The position numbers and the translations under genes were made by a program. The notes below the pieces were generated by a model that was not told the origin of the DNA, ran no database searches, and saw only the letters and a program-made list of their open reading frames with translations. A stretch of 24,771 nucleotides of DNA, from positions 1 through 24,771 of IMG/VR virus record IMGVR_UViG_3300009156_000233; one strand, given 5' to 3'. The DNA is from a virus. Each line of letters starts with the position of its first letter. The first letter of the stretch is position 1. Below are positions 13,501 through 21,995 of this stretch, piece after piece.

Positions 13501-16143
13501 TAGTCTAGTTGCTCTACTAGCTGCCCTTCCAAGCTCAGATATTGTCATTTCTGAAATTGTAGGTTGAGATGCAGTTTGAGTTTGGGCAGGTCGAGATTCA
13601 CCCTCACGTAGCTGTCGTAATCTCTCATAACCAGACATTCTTATCCGATGAGCTTCTGTTCTAGTATCATTATCACGCGCACTAGAAGATTCTCGCCATA
13701 GTTCATCCATGTCTCGTTGTGCTGCTTGTACTTGTTCTCTAGTTGCAGCATTCCGAATATTTTCCTCAGCAGTTCTCAGTCTGTTAACTATAGCTCCTGG
13801 AGATCCAGGTTGAGGTGATGGACCTAATTCAGCACGTCTTATATTAATTAAATGATTCAATTCCTGTGCACGTTGCATATCAGCAGGATTACCACGATTT
13901 GCATCTAGACTAATAACATCACCAAAATGATCTACCAGAGCATTCAGTTCTTCTGCAGTTTGAGCCTCACGAATCAATCGTTCTTCGGGAGACAATTGAT
14001 TCCTTCTACCTGCACGAAGTTCTGTGAGCCTAGCATTTGCTCTAGCCAACATATCTAGAGCGTGATTGTATGCTTCAGTATCTGCACTTTCACGGAATGA
14101 AGGCAAATTATCTTCCCAGAAATCAACTATCTGTCTAGCTGTAGCAACATCGTGGGAACTATTTATCTCCTCAATATCAGCTTCCTTCAATTGCAATCGT
14201 TCTGCTCGATTTTGCGGTATGTCAAGTGGAGGTTCCATTGCAACAGATGGTAATGGTTCCTGTCTCATCACTGTTGGATCAATAGATGGACCCATCCGCC
14301 CAGATATAGGCTGCTGAACTTCTTCCTGATTAAATCCCCGAAGAATTGCCTGAACTTCTTCTTCAGGTATTTCACGCACTCCTGATCTAGCTCTAGAAAG
14401 TAACTCATCCAAGTATGTTCGGGCTTTAGTTCCTGCTGGACTATTTGCTACTCGTTGAAGCCCAGCACGTACTATTCGTATAGCCTGCTCTATATCCATT
14501 GATCCAATTCTGGTACCAACTAGATTGGATCTATGCCGGAAGATAGTATTATCTCCACTCTTAGTGTAAACCTCGTATCCACCTTCCTGCATATTTTCAA
14601 TGAATCCAGGTGCTTCAGCTCGTGCAGTAGGAACAGTAATATCTGCATTACCTCCAACTGTTCTCATACTAGTTCCACCAGGTCCAACTCTAGCTCCAAC
14701 GGCTGGTGGTGTAACAAGTGTTGGTGCAGCGGGAGTAGGTGGTAGCATCTGAGCTAATTCACCACGTACCATTTGTAACTGACCCTCTGGACCACGTAGA
14801 GTAGGATGAGTTACATATCCCTGATTTTTCCTCAGTTGTAGTTCCACCCTATCAGTTGGCATGTCAATTACAGGTGGTAATGCTGGCTCTGGTCCAGCAG
14901 TTTCAGGCATGGTCAAACTCAACTCTTGTGGCTGAGTCTGAGCACGCATATGCTGTTCAAATGGCGTTCCTTCTGGTCTAACAGGAGCCATTGACTCTAC
15001 AGGTGGAAATTCAAATGGAGTAGGACGCAATACACCTTGACGCATTTCAGGTGCTATGTTAGCAGGATTCGTGAATTTATTGTCCTGACGCCATGTAAAT
15101 CCTCTCAAATCACCCTGTTCTGTAGGCATCTCAGGGAATGTTGGCGCCGCTGGTTCAGGCGTAGGCTGCCAATTCTGCTTCAGATCATTGGCGCGCATCT
15201 TAGCTTCGAGAATTGCATTGTCTATCTGCGTAACTCTGGTTAAATCTCCCATCCTCTGTGCTTCAGTACGCTGCAAGGTCAGTTCAAATATCTGCTGCTG
15301 CGTCTGCGCATCAATAGCTGCCATTCCCTGCGCTCTAGGATCAGCAACTTCTCTAGTCGGCATTCGCGCTTCAGGTATTTGAGAACTAAAGTCTACATTC
15401 TCCATGCCCGGTAATCTAGGCTGGCGCGGGTCCATTATTCCAGCAGATGGTGGGGGAGGTGGAGCAGCTCCTCCGGGTGGTGGAGGTAATTCTCCAGTTA
15501 TTTCTCTAGCAGCAGGTTTTCCTTTACCTAAGTAATGAAGAAGTGCATTAAAACCAGCTGCACCTACACCCATTCCACCTAAAGTAGCATAATCACCTTC
15601 TTCATACGCTTTTAGAACCTTTTCAGCAGGTAATCCAGCCATTCCTGCTGCTTCACTAATACCAGCCTTTCTCTTTTCTTCTTCAGAACTCTCCCACGTC
15701 GCACCCGGTAGAGGAAATTGACCAGTGAAGATTCTAGCGCCTAAATCCGCTGTTTGCTTGAGTGGATTTGCCCATGTCGTAGTCGCTAAATTCGCAGCAT
15801 CAGTAAAATCACCGTAAGCAGCCTTCTTAGCCGTTGATTGAATCTCTCCAAACAAATTTTCTAGTGGTTCAATGGCTCCTGAATAAATAGCCGGTCCAAT
15901 TTTCTTCATCCAATCAGGTATGTAGTAGCCAGCTCGTAGGGCTGATGTAGTAGTGGTTGGACTAGTTACACTACCATAATCCTGCATCCAGTCTGGCGTA
16001 TAGATACCAGTCCGACCTGCCATCGCCGTGCCAATAGGCGTAGCTTCAGGAAATGGCTGATAACCAGACGGATACTGTGGAACCGCGGGTGGTTCATATG
16101 TAAACGGCTGATAACCTGTTGGATACTGAATTCCTTGAGGCAT
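10519..16143 (-). CDS. Giant virion protein, large-polyvalent-protein type
   Basis: This is an 1874-residue protein. The N-terminus repeats YPTGYQPF / YPSGYQPF and TPDWMQDYG / IPDWMKKIG. Residues about 215-240 are proline-rich (ELPPPPGG, PPPPPS). Residues about 645-920 hold four degenerate helical repeats. The C-terminal third has features I associate with phage large polyvalent proteins (LPD38-like): a D-x-SMPLRQG segment near 1428, SNRAAATFLNHLRAN near 1540, a hydrophobic segment at about 1630-1690, then DFGKMRIGNTRLDLGGGFQQF near 1715. I see no clear lysozyme, protease or RNA polymerase motif. It probably sits inside the particle and is ejected with the DNA. It is the last gene of the virion block; its start overlaps the upstream stop as TAATG. 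Confidence 0.7.
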   Translation of the reverse strand: MPQGIQYPTGYQPFTYEPPAVPQYPSGYQPFPEATPIGTAMAGRTGIYTPDWMQDYGSVTSPTTTTSALRAGYYIPDWMKKIGPAIYSGAIEPLENLFGEIQSTAKKAAYGDFTDAANLATTTWANPLKQTADLGARIFTGQFPLPGATWESSEEEKRKAGISEAAGMAGLPAEKVLKAYEEGDYATLGGMGVGAAGFNALLHYLGKGKPAAREITGELPPPPGGAAPPPPPSAGIMDPRQPRLPGMENVDFSSQIPEARMPTREVADPRAQGMAAIDAQTQQQIFELTLQRTEAQRMGDLTRVTQIDNAILEAKMRANDLKQNWQPTPEPAAPTFPEMPTEQGDLRGFTWRQDNKFTNPANIAPEMRQGVLRPTPFEFPPVESMAPVRPEGTPFEQHMRAQTQPQELSLTMPETAGPEPALPPVIDMPTDRVELQLRKNQGYVTHPTLRGPEGQLQMVRGELAQMLPPTPAAPTLVTPPAVGARVGPGGTSMRTVGGNADITVPTARAEAPGFIENMQEGGYEVYTKSGDNTIFRHRSNLVGTRIGSMDIEQAIRIVRAGLQRVANSPAGTKARTYLDELLSRARSGVREIPEEEVQAILRGFNQEEVQQPISGRMGPSIDPTVMRQEPLPSVAMEPPLDIPQNRAERLQLKEADIEEINSSHDVATARQIVDFWEDNLPSFRESADTEAYNHALDMLARANARLTELRAGRRNQLSPEERLIREAQTAEELNALVDHFGDVISLDANRGNPADMQRAQELNHLINIRRAELGPSPQPGSPGAIVNRLRTAEENIRNAATREQVQAAQRDMDELWRESSSARDNDTRTEAHRIRMSGYERLRQLREGESRPAQTQTASQPTISEMTISELGRAASRATRLSDLTEIRSRLLTEFQDALDSGDYASQSHIEGILQNIERKMGGGEVQEPLNLQNKTAAESIPIVEGPQPPYKGPIQMGEEPYDRLARASYHTRQARAQMSPEQLKREKISLAQWDPTWDGWARRELHHIPNGTPGLEIVKEGYHSPTPTDYYGRYRVTYRGPDGKPVVTAIITQGADGTRKVGTLAADRFKDTYDPTTGHVTGRVNRGGLLGRAVYQVGMKLVELDAAEASGTISQHTANLIESISDKVRAGIDVNSAELANLIARLMKMKQYEGQPVRIRTPEDLAELIANMGSDAGPQPELPFEPRAARQPRTAAELETLPEQPNLDFAGGEQMPLPLESAVNRGPFDSNEYGPTSGETRGRVAKFATPTAPKNLFEATKELQRIIKGGISDNEPNMRALDAHVQKLIEAQKTESEARLASNEMKAASERVADPDEAEMLHAWAMDSLDKARRLKVEENERFGFGQIRSRKDIQKHFTPDTAPKIDPESGAIDPRMFDPREWIKLEGIRNTITNFFKRGPNKEPSTFEEILGLPTAATTIADVSMPLRQGLPTIFTPEWRSALKTMFTHGFTAERAKMVDDQIRSMDIYQKRFDETTGKWQKSFAEEAGIPLIEGTSVSASENAIASGWIETGGNLGKFSEKYRQTWGKVAKVSNRAAATFLNHLRANTAKRMFDASQKMAIEAETTGSARPGLRKQSFTPQEAAELNAYNNLPLAKAIGDFINTATGRAPLKLDIVPIPGAPALNLEKAASGLRYLLFSPRNMFSRMRMLSPATYVMAPPQVRKAYMKSALATASAWYMMTQLTKVATQALGYDATVSDDEESADFGKMRIGNTRLDLGGGFQQFYVAANRMWSGMYRSSASQQRHAYGQGFRPETQRSAMQRFMVNKLNPMTKFGYDLWDASQYNPFHVYDRTAQLFIPLAIQDTIEILKEDPNLLPVMMPPVLLGGGSQIYEKGESIAKIVPKEYDWVVTGGGLRDVVDPRNWQLFGGK
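13384..14211 (-). repeat. Four degenerate helical repeats inside the giant protein
   Basis: Within residues about 645-920 of the giant protein, four segments of roughly 65-75 residues share one pattern: a start such as TAEELNAL / TREQVQAAQ / TARQIVDF / RLSDLTEI, a hydrophobic or Trp position, an acidic or polar spacer, then an AxxLxxL-type helix ending in RAG, LGP, REG or GGG. Sequence identity is low, so this rests on visual pattern and may mark a superhelical rod. Confidence 0.4.
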
Positions 16144-17585
16144 TATCTACCTACTTCTATGTTCCAACCCTTGCGCTTGGCATCTTCAATAGCTTGATAG
16201 GTATTGGGAATAGTACCTGTTTCACCATTTACAGGATGCCTTACTCGGAGTAATGTCTTGTTCTGAATTCCTTCCTCAACTTGCTGAGGTGTTAGTCGTT
16301 GTGTGTTACTAGGCTGTTGGATTCCAGTTATATTTGGTTGAGCAGGTGGAGGTGCAGCTCCCATCGGTGGAGCAGGGCCACGAGGAATAACTGATTGATT
16401 CCCTTCACCGGTCACAGGTATATTACCCTGCGGGAATTGCATTCCACCACCAGTAGTTGGCGGAGGAGCACTGTTAGGATATACCTTGTTAAGTAGTGCA
16501 TCGTAATCCTGCACATCCTTATCCTGCTGTGATCCAGACTTACCAAATATATTCAACGCAGCAGCAGGTTGTGGCCTCGGCTTCAATCTATATGATCCGT
16601 CATCTCCTCGTTCAATAAATCTTCCTAGTCCAGTTGGATCTCTCATCAGTATTTCTTCTAGCTGTAATTGTCTGTTAGCTCCAATTTCCTTCGCATCAGG
16701 AGGCGTAGGCTGCTTAATAGACGCTGGATTGACACCTGGAATAGCGCCTTTAACTGCAATATCCTTGGCAGTTTCCCACCAAATCTTCTCCATATCTGAC
16801 ATATCGCCAGTTGGAATCTTAGTGTTATATGATTCCCTAGGATTAGCAGGATTCATTGCAATCACATATGGACCTTTAGTATCAAACTTCCAATCTGGAT
16901 TATCTCGCTTGAATTTCTCTGCCATAATCTTGGCATTAGCTATTTGTTCAGTTGCTTTATTGTGTCGATTAATTTCATCCTGTCTTGCTTGTGCCGTCTG
17001 TGCATTCCTGTCAATTCTCTCTTGACCCAATACATTAGTAGCCAAATTACCAGCTAATTGACGTTCGATATTGTTAGCCGCATTCTCCTGACCCGCGGCC
17101 GCGCCGAATGGACCAACTTTTTCCTTCCATGCCTGCACGTCACGCATGTAAGGTGCAAACATTACGGACTCAGCACCAGCTAATCCGCCACCTCTAGCTG
17201 GATCTCCCACACCTACCATACTTGCAGCCAAAGTGCGTCCAAATCCAGGCGTATTACGTTCAGGGAATGAATCAAGTAGTCCACGTAGCCTGTCTCTATC
17301 TACAGTTTCAGGCGTATAAGTCTTATTGACCATTTCCCACAGACGTTTGAAATAGTCATTTGGGTCAGATGGTGCAGCATCTAACTGCATAGGCTCTTGA
17401 CCCATCTGACGTGGATTGATTTGACCACCAAACGGCAGATTAGGTGGCATCTGTGTAGGCATTTCATAAGATGGCTGTCTTATGGTCGGATCTTCATAGA
17501 ATCCACTTGGATATTGTTGCTGGTATGGATCACCACCACCATAATTATCGAATATATTCTGTTGACGAAGATAGTTAAGAGCCAT
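16143..17585 (-). CDS. Probable internal virion protein, Gln/Pro-rich (480 aa)
   Basis: The N-terminus (DPYQQQYPSGFYEDP) shares the YPSG-aromatic motif with the giant protein encoded next. A mid segment (residues about 150-240) is Ala/Gln/Asn-rich and helical (AAAGQENAANNIERQLA, AQARQDEINRHNKATEQIA), and residues 385-430 are Pro/Gly-rich (RGPAPPMGAAPPPAQPN). There is no signal peptide or enzymatic motif. TAATG overlaps bind it to both neighbours. By position among tail and giant genes it is likely a structural or ejection protein. No family is recognised. Confidence 0.6.
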   Translation of the reverse strand: MALNYLRQQNIFDNYGGGDPYQQQYPSGFYEDPTIRQPSYEMPTQMPPNLPFGGQINPRQMGQEPMQLDAAPSDPNDYFKRLWEMVNKTYTPETVDRDRLRGLLDSFPERNTPGFGRTLAASMVGVGDPARGGGLAGAESVMFAPYMRDVQAWKEKVGPFGAAAGQENAANNIERQLAGNLATNVLGQERIDRNAQTAQARQDEINRHNKATEQIANAKIMAEKFKRDNPDWKFDTKGPYVIAMNPANPRESYNTKIPTGDMSDMEKIWWETAKDIAVKGAIPGVNPASIKQPTPPDAKEIGANRQLQLEEILMRDPTGLGRFIERGDDGSYRLKPRPQPAAALNIFGKSGSQQDKDVQDYDALLNKVYPNSAPPPTTGGGMQFPQGNIPVTGEGNQSVIPRGPAPPMGAAPPPAQPNITGIQQPSNTQRLTPQQVEEGIQNKTLLRVRHPVNGETGTIPNTYQAIEDAKRKGWNIEVGR

Positions 17586-18688
17586 TAGCCCCTCCCCAAT
17601 ACTCTATTCTGTTGAGTAGGAGTCATTGGAGTAGTTCTACCCCGATTTCTACTTGCAGCATAATCTAGCCACGGGGCTGCGGCTGCACCAACTCTACCAA
17701 CAGTATCCATAACACGTCCAGTACGGCTCATAGCTTGATCAAATTGACCTGGTTGTTGCTCGGCTGCAATAGAATGACCCATTACACCCTGACCAAAATT
17801 ACCACCCTGACCAACCGCACTGAGTAATTGACTACCAAACACATTGGACATGCCCGGTGTAGTTCCATAGAGATTGGACATTCCACTTAATGCGCGGAAT
17901 CTATCATCCATGTTAGCTGCATTCGCCGCTGCTGCTCTACTGCTAGAAGCTGCACCAGCCGAAGCATTAGCCGCCTGAGCACGTGCCATAGCATCTGCAT
18001 TGTATTGTTGACCTTGAAAGTCCAATCCTGTATTGAATTTACTGATATCTACGTCAGCACCCAACCTCTGACCTTCAATTCCTGCCATGCCGGTCAGGCC
18101 GAATTGTCTACCTCTATTCCTTGCTTCTGCTAATCCAGCTTCAACATTCTGTGTAGCATCAGCCGCAGCCTGACCCTGCTCCCGTGCCATCTTGGCTTGT
18201 GTAGCTATTGCATTAGGCGAATATCCACCTTGCAATGATCTCTGTCTACCTACTTCTCTCTCCGCGTTAGCATACGCCGCTCTAATGGGTGATACACCAC
18301 GAGCACGCATATTCGCTATGTCACCAGCGGAGTATCCACCTGTATTGGCGAATTCTTGCATTCCGCCATATGAGGCGAATGGATCTGAATATCCAGCGCG
18401 ACCCGGAGATACGGTGAATGCATCAAATCCACCACCTCCACCGCCACCTCCACCACCTCCAGGGTCATAATCAGCAGCATCCTGACCAGATGCAATGCCA
18501 CGATACTGATTCATGATATCGGTATAGTCACCGTAATTGGCCTCTGAGCCACGGCCATAATTATAGGCCATAGCATTAGCCATCGGTCCCTGTTGTTGCT
18601 GATACCGATTCGTCTGCTCTTGTATAGCAGTACGACTTCTACCCTTCGGGTCATCACCCTGCTGATTCTTGTTGTTGTTAGAACCCAT
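17585..18688 (-). CDS. Gly/Ala-rich probable internal virion protein (367 aa)
   Basis: This 367-residue protein has a Gln/Asn-rich N-terminus, an eleven-glycine run (residues 77-87), then GGYSPNAIATQAKMAREQGQ-type Ala/Gln helices (about 150-250). These resemble internal proteins of short-tailed phages, an assignment by composition rather than a recognised domain. The C-terminus (GRVMDTVGRVGAAAAPWLDY) is amphipathic and hydrophobic, and could interact with membranes. AGGAG lies just before the ATG. It is the first of three consecutive low-complexity proteins ending with the giant one. Confidence 0.55.
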   Translation of the reverse strand: MGSNNNKNQQGDDPKGRSRTAIQEQTNRYQQQQGPMANAMAYNYGRGSEANYGDYTDIMNQYRGIASGQDAADYDPGGGGGGGGGGGFDAFTVSPGRAGYSDPFASYGGMQEFANTGGYSAGDIANMRARGVSPIRAAYANAEREVGRQRSLQGGYSPNAIATQAKMAREQGQAAADATQNVEAGLAEARNRGRQFGLTGMAGIEGQRLGADVDISKFNTGLDFQGQQYNADAMARAQAANASAGAASSSRAAAANAANMDDRFRALSGMSNLYGTTPGMSNVFGSQLLSAVGQGGNFGQGVMGHSIAAEQQPGQFDQAMSRTGRVMDTVGRVGAAAAPWLDYAASRNRGRTTPMTPTQQNRVLGRG

Positions 18689-18694
18689 AACTCC

Positions 18695-19078
18695 TCACAA
18701 GTCGAAAATGAGTGACTGTCCTTGGGGCAATCTGAACCCGTTTTTCATTAATCTTTTCGTGTATTTTGGATTCTGGCTCCAAACATACATCTGTTCGTAA
18801 TCCGACTTCTTACACACGAAGGTATTCGCGTCTAACATCTGGTATAATGCCCGCGCTCGAACTCTAGGATCTCTACTCATGTTCGTGACTAATACGCACT
18901 CAGCTATGTCACGTATTCCGCCCGCCGTAATGATTCCTTGCTCATCTTCCACGACGAATGCACAGACATATTTCATGAAATCTGGCATCGTGAATTCACC
19001 TGCGAAGTGCAACGAGTGAATTCTTTCCACTTCTCTCACATCGTCAGGAGTAAGTGCGCGTATTTTATGGGAGTTCAT
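18695..19078 (-). CDS. GNAT-like acyltransferase-fold protein (127 aa)
   Basis: The start at 19078 ([21 protein letters not shown]) is preferred over an upstream in-frame ATG (19156), which would read 26 residues of the previous gene in another frame. The pattern fits a GNAT fold: an N-terminal '[16 protein letters not shown]' helix, [16 protein letters not shown] (strands), [21 protein letters not shown] (the acetyl-CoA-binding strand and loop, with a degenerate R/Q-x-x-G-x-A), and [18 protein letters not shown] at the end. Small GNAT-like genes near tail and fibre genes are common in podoviruses, with unclear substrates. The weak acetyl-CoA loop leaves catalysis in doubt. Confidence 0.6.
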   Translation of the reverse strand: MNSHKIRALTPDDVREVERIHSLHFAGEFTMPDFMKYVCAFVVEDEQGIITAGGIRDIAECVLVTNMSRDPRVRARALYQMLDANTFVCKKSDYEQMYVWSQNPKYTKRLMKNGFRLPQGQSLIFDL

Positions 19079-19685
19079 AGAATCCACTAATTGTAATGAC
19101 TTGACCAGATGCCATTGCAGCAGGAGTCGTGGCACCATGAAGATTTGCAGTACCATGTATCAACAACACAATACCCGCTCCAAATTGTTGTCCAGTCATA
19201 CCCTGATATGTAGGTGATCCATTCCAAATTGCAGGCATGGCGATATCACCAACAAATGAAGTAGGTAGACTATAAGTATAGAATCCACTGCCCGCTACAG
19301 TCGTAGTTCCGGGCTTAAGTGTAATAATAGAGTATACAGTCTTACCAATAACCATGTAACGTCCCGTAAGAGTACCATTACCTAATGCAAAGCCACCTCC
19401 TGACGCGGTTACTGTTGGTGTATAAGACTGCCACACTCCCTGAGACTGCCAATTAGTGTTGAAATTAGTTGCATCAATCTTTGTTAATACTTGTCCAGCA
19501 GTACCACCAACTGGAACACCCGGACCTGTCGGACCTTGTATACCTTGTGGTCCTTGAATACCTTGAATACCTTGTGGCCCAGTAGCTCCAGTCGGACCTG
19601 TAGGACCAGCAGGACCAACTGGACCTTCAGTAAGAGGATTCCAGATAGGAACCCAATTAGTAGTTGCTGGATCAGGAATCGCCAT
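19065..19685 (-). CDS. Collagen-like tail fibre protein (206 aa)
   Basis: After [10 protein letters not shown] come Gly-X-Y triplets over residues 21-56 ([16 protein letters not shown] and onward), then [20 protein letters not shown] (61-80), a segment common after collagen repeats in phage fibres. The C-terminal 120 residues are a beta-rich head ([20 protein letters not shown], ending [13 protein letters not shown]) that probably trimerises and may contact a receptor. TAATG coupling joins it to the 119-residue upstream gene. It overlaps the GNAT-like gene by 14 bases. Confidence 0.75.
   Translation of the reverse strand: MAIPDPATTNWVPIWNPLTEGPVGPAGPTGPTGATGPQGIQGIQGPQGIQGPTGPGVPVGGTAGQVLTKIDATNFNTNWQSQGVWQSYTPTVTASGGGFALGNGTLTGRYMVIGKTVYSIITLKPGTTTVAGSGFYTYSLPTSFVGDIAMPAIWNGSPTYQGMTGQQFGAGIVLLIHGTANLHGATTPAAMASGQVITISGFYELP
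19518..19625 (-). repeat. Collagen-like Gly-X-Y repeat (fibre 2)
   Basis: About twelve Gly-X-Y triplets in residues 21-56 of the 206-residue fibre form a short triple-helix segment rich in GPT, GPQ and GIQ. Confidence 0.8.
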
Positions 19686-20044
19686 TAGTGTTTACTCTTA
19701 CTTGATGACTGTAACCAATCTAATACTTCTAATGCATTGCGTGAAGGAGTACCAGTATGCCACGGAACTTGAGCCACATAGTTGAACAGCATATCGAATT
19801 CAACCATGCTAATCTGCAACTGTCTACTTCCTTCCTTCTTCAATTGCCTCTCTGATTCTCCATTGACCATTTTCTTGCCACATGACTTCAATTCACTAAT
19901 ACTTTCCAACTTTTCAAACAACCCCACTTCGGTGCGTAGCACCTGCATTCCTTTAGTCTGTTGTAATGATCCTCCGAGAACGAAGCCAACGAAACAGAAC
20001 TGAAAATGACGATCACCCATTTCATCTTCAAAGTCTAGAATCAT
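19685..20044 (-). CDS. Hypothetical protein between fibre genes (119 aa)
   Basis: This 119-residue protein ([26 protein letters not shown]...) has an N-terminal beta pattern, a central helix-rich charged part ([31 protein letters not shown]) and a C-terminal [18 protein letters not shown]. There is no signal or membrane anchor. Its location between two collagen-like fibres suggests a fibre chaperone or connector, but this is inference. Confidence 0.5.
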   Translation of the reverse strand: MILDFEDEMGDRHFQFCFVGFVLGGSLQQTKGMQVLRTEVGLFEKLESISELKSCGKKMVNGESERQLKKEGSRQLQISMVEFDMLFNYVAQVPWHTGTPSRNALEVLDWLQSSSKSKH

Positions 20045-20046
20045 AA

Positions 20047-21681
20047 CTAATTCTTCTGACAGAAATACACGTCAATAAATGGTGGCAGATTGGATGCCGC
20101 AGCCGACACGCCCGTAACAGGAGGTGCCTCGCTACTTATTGGACCTGAACCTGCACCTGACCCGCTGAAATTATGTGAGTGATCTCCTCTTGAATCAGTG
20201 TCCGAGTCAATTGTTCCACTAAAGTTGTGAGTGTGACTCGCCGCATTAGTCTGAAAACTTCCACCAGCATCAGCCGTGTTCGCTGCGCCTGTAGATGCTG
20301 TTGTGCCAGCAAATGGTGCGCTCAAATGATGATTATGACTCCCAGCGTTGTTAGTAGATCCACTGACATTCACGCTGACATTGACGTTACCACCATGATT
20401 ATGCGAACCTGCCGCAAATGTGCCCGGACCATGTGAGTGTGTTGCTGCTCCACCAGTTCCACCCGGAACACCACTACGTATGAAAAGTCCATCCCAATTC
20501 ACTCTAGTCCATCCAACTGGACAAGGTGACATACTAATAACAATCAATCCACTCGGAAATGATTCTAATGACTGCCACGTTGAATCACCACGTAAGAATG
20601 TGGATGCATTCGGCGTTCCGCTACCTAATCTACTTGGATTAACTAGTCCAGTCGTGATATTCGATCCATTTAGATTCGTTACATCTGCGCCATTGCCTAG
20701 CAGGAATGGTGCAACAAATTGTCCAACTCTTGTGTATGCAAATTGGGCCTGATTAGTTCCAAAGCCATCAGTCCACGCCTCAACATAAAGATTACCATCC
20801 TGATAATTAATCATTCTCCAGATACGTTTATTGACTGGAGCAGCAGTATCATGAAATTCTAATGCACCATAACTTCCAGAAATTCTAGTAAAAGCAGCGA
20901 GAGTTTGTGGTACAAACATGTTATCGATGTTCTTCAGTGCTACGTTAGAAGTCAATCGATTATCTGGTAGTATCCCCGTAGTGTCAGTTAGTGGTATCGT
21001 CGCAACTACACTTGGTTCACCCGCAGTTGATCTTACATAGCCAGTTCCGAGCGCACCTAATGGACGCGCATTCGGTAGACTCGCGTGTGGTGAAACTAAC
21101 CAATATGTAGCATCTGCTACTGCTCCTCCTGCTGGTCCCGGCGGTCCTTGTGGTCCTATTGGTCCTACTATACCTTGTGGACCTGTAGGGCCAGTAGGTC
21201 CGGGTGGTCCCGGTGGACCTGTAACTGTTGCAATACCTACACCGGGCCATGTTACAGGAGGATCATTAGTCGGTTTTACACACAGATAAGCAATATTATC
21301 TGGACCAACGACTACATCTCCGTCACTGTAGAGAGGACCGGCTGCGAAATTCCCTAAATACTCTAAATCTAAATCTATCGTTCTCTTGTTGGCAACTGTA
21401 TCATCGAATTTCAGTCCAAATCTTGCAAGGAACTGACGTGAATTCGGTAATATAGATGCTTCATTATCTTCAGTTAGGTATGAGGCCGCGTCACTCGCGC
21501 CGCCACCTCCCGGTCCACCACCTATTATGGTTGTACTCGAAACAGCAGCCTGAGCACCTGATAATCGTTCAATAATTTCCTGAACGACTTGGTACAGAGA
21601 ACCATCAACGTCCCTAGATTGTGCTAGAGTACTTTTTAAGTCCGCAAATTGCGGCGGCTTAGTTGAACGCTTCTGCACCAT
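20047..21681 (-). CDS. Collagen-like tail fibre with His-x-His tip (544 aa)
   Basis: Residues 1-45 are a helical attachment region. Residues 55-61 are glycine-rich and 155-186 are Gly-X-Y triplets. A beta-rich stalk follows (about 190-370) with a [18 protein letters not shown] segment common in phage fibres. The end is tail-collar-like: [18 protein letters not shown] (387-404), five His-x-His pairs (415/417, 427/429, 449/451, 483/485, 501/503), and a final [14 protein letters not shown]. Known collar-type tips use His pairs to bind metal ions along a trimer. This is the likely main receptor-binding fibre. It sits two bases from each neighbour. Confidence 0.85.
   Translation of the reverse strand: MVQKRSTKPPQFADLKSTLAQSRDVDGSLYQVVQEIIERLSGAQAAVSSTTIIGGGPGGGGASDAASYLTEDNEASILPNSRQFLARFGLKFDDTVANKRTIDLDLEYLGNFAAGPLYSDGDVVVGPDNIAYLCVKPTNDPPVTWPGVGIATVTGPPGPPGPTGPTGPQGIVGPIGPQGPPGPAGGAVADATYWLVSPHASLPNARPLGALGTGYVRSTAGEPSVVATIPLTDTTGILPDNRLTSNVALKNIDNMFVPQTLAAFTRISGSYGALEFHDTAAPVNKRIWRMINYQDGNLYVEAWTDGFGTNQAQFAYTRVGQFVAPFLLGNGADVTNLNGSNITTGLVNPSRLGSGTPNASTFLRGDSTWQSLESFPSGLIVISMSPCPVGWTRVNWDGLFIRSGVPGGTGGAATHSHGPGTFAAGSHNHGGNVNVSVNVSGSTNNAGSHNHHLSAPFAGTTASTGAANTADAGGSFQTNAASHTHNFSGTIDSDTDSRGDHSHNFSGSGAGSGPISSEAPPVTGVSAAASNLPPFIDVYFCQKN
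20173..20439 (-). repeat. His-x-His motif cluster in the fibre tip
   Basis: Five His-x-His pairs (HSH, HNH, HNH, HTH, HSH) lie at irregular spacing in residues 415-503 of the 544-residue fibre, separated by Gly/Ser/Asn-rich loops. They are likely metal sites along a trimeric tip. Confidence 0.6.
21124..21219 (-). repeat. Collagen-like Gly-X-Y repeat (fibre 1)
   Basis: About ten Gly-X-Y triplets occupy residues 155-186 of the 544-residue fibre ([16 protein letters not shown] and onward), a short triple-helix stalk. Confidence 0.8.
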
Positions 21682-21683
21682 GA

Positions 21684-21995
21684 CTATGAACCGGGATATG
21701 ACTTGTATATTTCCTTCGTAAAGATTACAATTCGGTTAATTCTGAAGTAGTCGCCCTGATTGACAGTTTTCAGTTCAAATGATGCGCGCTGCTCAACAAA
21801 ATTCACTATGCGAGTAGGAGAATACCTGTTGCTAAGAGCCATAGGTAGAGGATCTAACGCCTTAGAGCGCATATCATCGAGTGAAAACACAGCAATTCTC
21901 AACTCTCCTGCACCCGTAAGTCGAATGCGTATCGTGGAGAAATGAGTAGTAGCCTCACCTGAACTTTGCTCTGATACCGCAGCACCTACTGGCAT
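21684..21995 (-). CDS. Small probable virion protein (103 aa)
   Basis: This 103-residue protein (MPVGAAVSEQSSGEATTHF...) looks beta-rich: STIRIRLTGAGELRIAVFSL, then VEQRASFELKTVNQGDYFRINRIVIF. It sits directly after the LamG-like gene in transcription order (start abuts that gene's stop) and two bases before the main fibre gene. It may be a fibre-attachment or tail-decoration protein, judged only by location. No family is recognised. Confidence 0.55.
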   Translation of the reverse strand: MPVGAAVSEQSSGEATTHFSTIRIRLTGAGELRIAVFSLDDMRSKALDPLPMALSNRYSPTRIVNFVEQRASFELKTVNQGDYFRINRIVIFTKEIYKSYPGS

